A stretch of DNA of 51,794 nucleotides, taken from CBDUZS01 sp965371785 (GTDB taxonomy: Bacteria; Fermentibacterota; Fermentibacteria; Fermentibacterales; JCC-6). A program made the position numbers and the translations under genes. This document shows, one piece after another, positions 51,246 through 51,794 of the stretch; position 1 is the stretch's first letter; every line of letters starts with the position of its first letter. The notes below the pieces were generated by a model. The model did not search any database, was not told the origin of the DNA, and worked only from the letters and a program-made list of their open reading frames with translations. Location: assembly GCA_965371785.1 (NCBI GenBank), contig CBDUZS010000010.1, positions 1-51,794 of the forward strand. Direction: 5' to 3'.

Positions 51246-51794
51246 CTACTCGCTAAGACCAAGCATCCTTGCTCTCATCCCGGCAACGCTGCAGAGGTAT
51301 TCCACTTTCTCTTCCGGGTCCCCGTGCTCGAGGTAACCCCATCCGGGACACTGGCCGCACATGGACTTCAGGCTGCAGGTCCTGCATTCAACATCACTGC
51401 TCCATTCCCTTGCCAGTACTCGTGGTATGAATGAATACCATCCCTCCCGAAAAGTTCCCGTTCGCAGATCGAAGCTCTCCTCCCTCGACATCATGCACAC
51501 GCTGAGCTTTCCGGTGGCGTCGATATGGAATGTGCTTATTCCTGCACCGCACTGGTAAATGCGGTTGTGGTCGATATCCTGACCGGAGAAACGCTGTGCC
51601 TGCTCCATCCAGCTCCCCATCCTGTCCTCGTTCTGACGATCGAGATCGAGTGTCTCCTCGGGCGATAACCTGTAATCTACGGGTGTGCTGTCTCCATCCA
51701 GACGGCAGTTGAGCATTGTGTCGAACCTGAAAGGCACTCCAAGCCGTTCTGCAAGGGACTTCATCTCCATCACTTCGTGTGCGTTCAGGCTCAG
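51246..51794 (-). CDS. Radical SAM/SPASM maturase, N-terminal part beyond the window
   Basis: Only the C-terminal 182 residues are here; the frame is open to the right edge (LSLNAHEVMEM...). The SPASM domain is clear: CGAGISTFHIDATGKLSVC (CX12GX4C) and CRTCSLKSMCGQC (CX2CX5CX2C), then a last cysteine in VEYLC. These bind auxiliary iron-sulfur clusters. The radical SAM CX3CX2C core should lie beyond the edge. It probably makes thioether or carbon-carbon links on the 55-residue precursor just downstream. Confidence 0.9.
   Translation of the reverse strand: MSLNAHEVMEMKSLAERLGVPFRFDTMLNCRLDGDSTPVDYRLSPEETLDLDRQNEDRMGSWMEQAQRFSGQDIDHNRIYQCGAGISTFHIDATGKLSVCMMSREESFDLRTGTFREGWYSFIPRVLAREWSSDVECRTCSLKSMCGQCPGWGYLEHGDPEEKVEYLCSVAGMRARMLGLSE

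Noticed and set aside
1..51794. tRNA genes, CRISPR arrays and insertion sequences
   Set aside because: I looked for the T-arm GTTCRANTC pattern in intergenic gaps, for regularly spaced repeats and for transposase motifs and found none. A tRNA scan would be more reliable than reading by eye.

Overview
The window looks like a chromosome segment of an uncultured anaerobic bacterium of the FCB superphylum, most like a Fermentibacterota (Hyd24-12) or related candidate phylum. This is inferred, not proven. Supporting signs are a gingipain-type protease with a type IX secretion C-terminal sorting domain, several large secreted proteins with no clear family, an archaeal-type aspartyl-tRNA synthetase, butyrate-type acyl phosphate enzymes, a mid-50s GC content and frequent GTG and TTG start codons. 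Nearly all of it is dense housekeeping sequence with overlapping genes. I see no insertion sequence, prophage, tRNA, rRNA or CRISPR array.

Left to right: (1) 3-6006 holds an edge-truncated hypothetical gene, then a glycan module (membrane glycosyltransferase, GT2, methyltransferase, GT4). (2) 5293-16286 is one leftward block of 13 abutting or overlapping genes: ptb, rpiB, wecB, a transglutaminase lipoprotein, ribD, ribE, ribBA, ribH, nusB, then an isochorismatase-fold hydrolase, a thioredoxin-reductase-like flavoprotein, an RlmN-like radical SAM protein and a phosphoesterase. (3) 16388-22169 holds lysine 6-aminotransferase with a class II aldolase, an AhpD-family gene with an in-frame TGA (probable selenoprotein), archaeal-type aspS, a small helical protein and butyrate kinase, the partner of ptb. 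(4) 22176-27358 is a secreted-protein island: two exported proteins sharing a C-terminal TWAGIK motif, a lipoprotein that appears to start at CTG, and a C25 protease with a type IX sorting domain. (5) 27378-28694 holds two membrane metalloproteases. (6) 28782-37224 is a leftward operon headed by a SAM-II riboswitch: metK, an EnvC-like factor, holB, a PSP1 protein, metG, a GT4 and a DUF2334 deacetylase. (7) 37330-40302 holds a B12-binding radical SAM protein, a TPR protein with a repetitive Pro/Lys linker and a 59-residue membrane protein. (8) 40372-46149 is a heat-shock operon (two hsp20, dnaK, grpE, dnaJ, htrA) behind a near-perfect sigma-54 promoter. (9) uvrA follows. (10) 49185 to the right edge is part of a RiPP (ribosomally made, modified peptide) locus: a radical SAM/SPASM enzyme running off the edge, a 55-residue Cys/Gly/Pro-rich precursor, an HPr-kinase-like protein and an unusual S26 peptidase-GNAT fusion.

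The points I rate most worth following are the RiPP locus, the AhpD selenoprotein with matching catalytic spacing, the SAM-II riboswitch over metK/metG, the sigma-54 promoter on the chaperone operon, and the three-gene radical SAM/flavoprotein/hydrolase cassette behind nusB.
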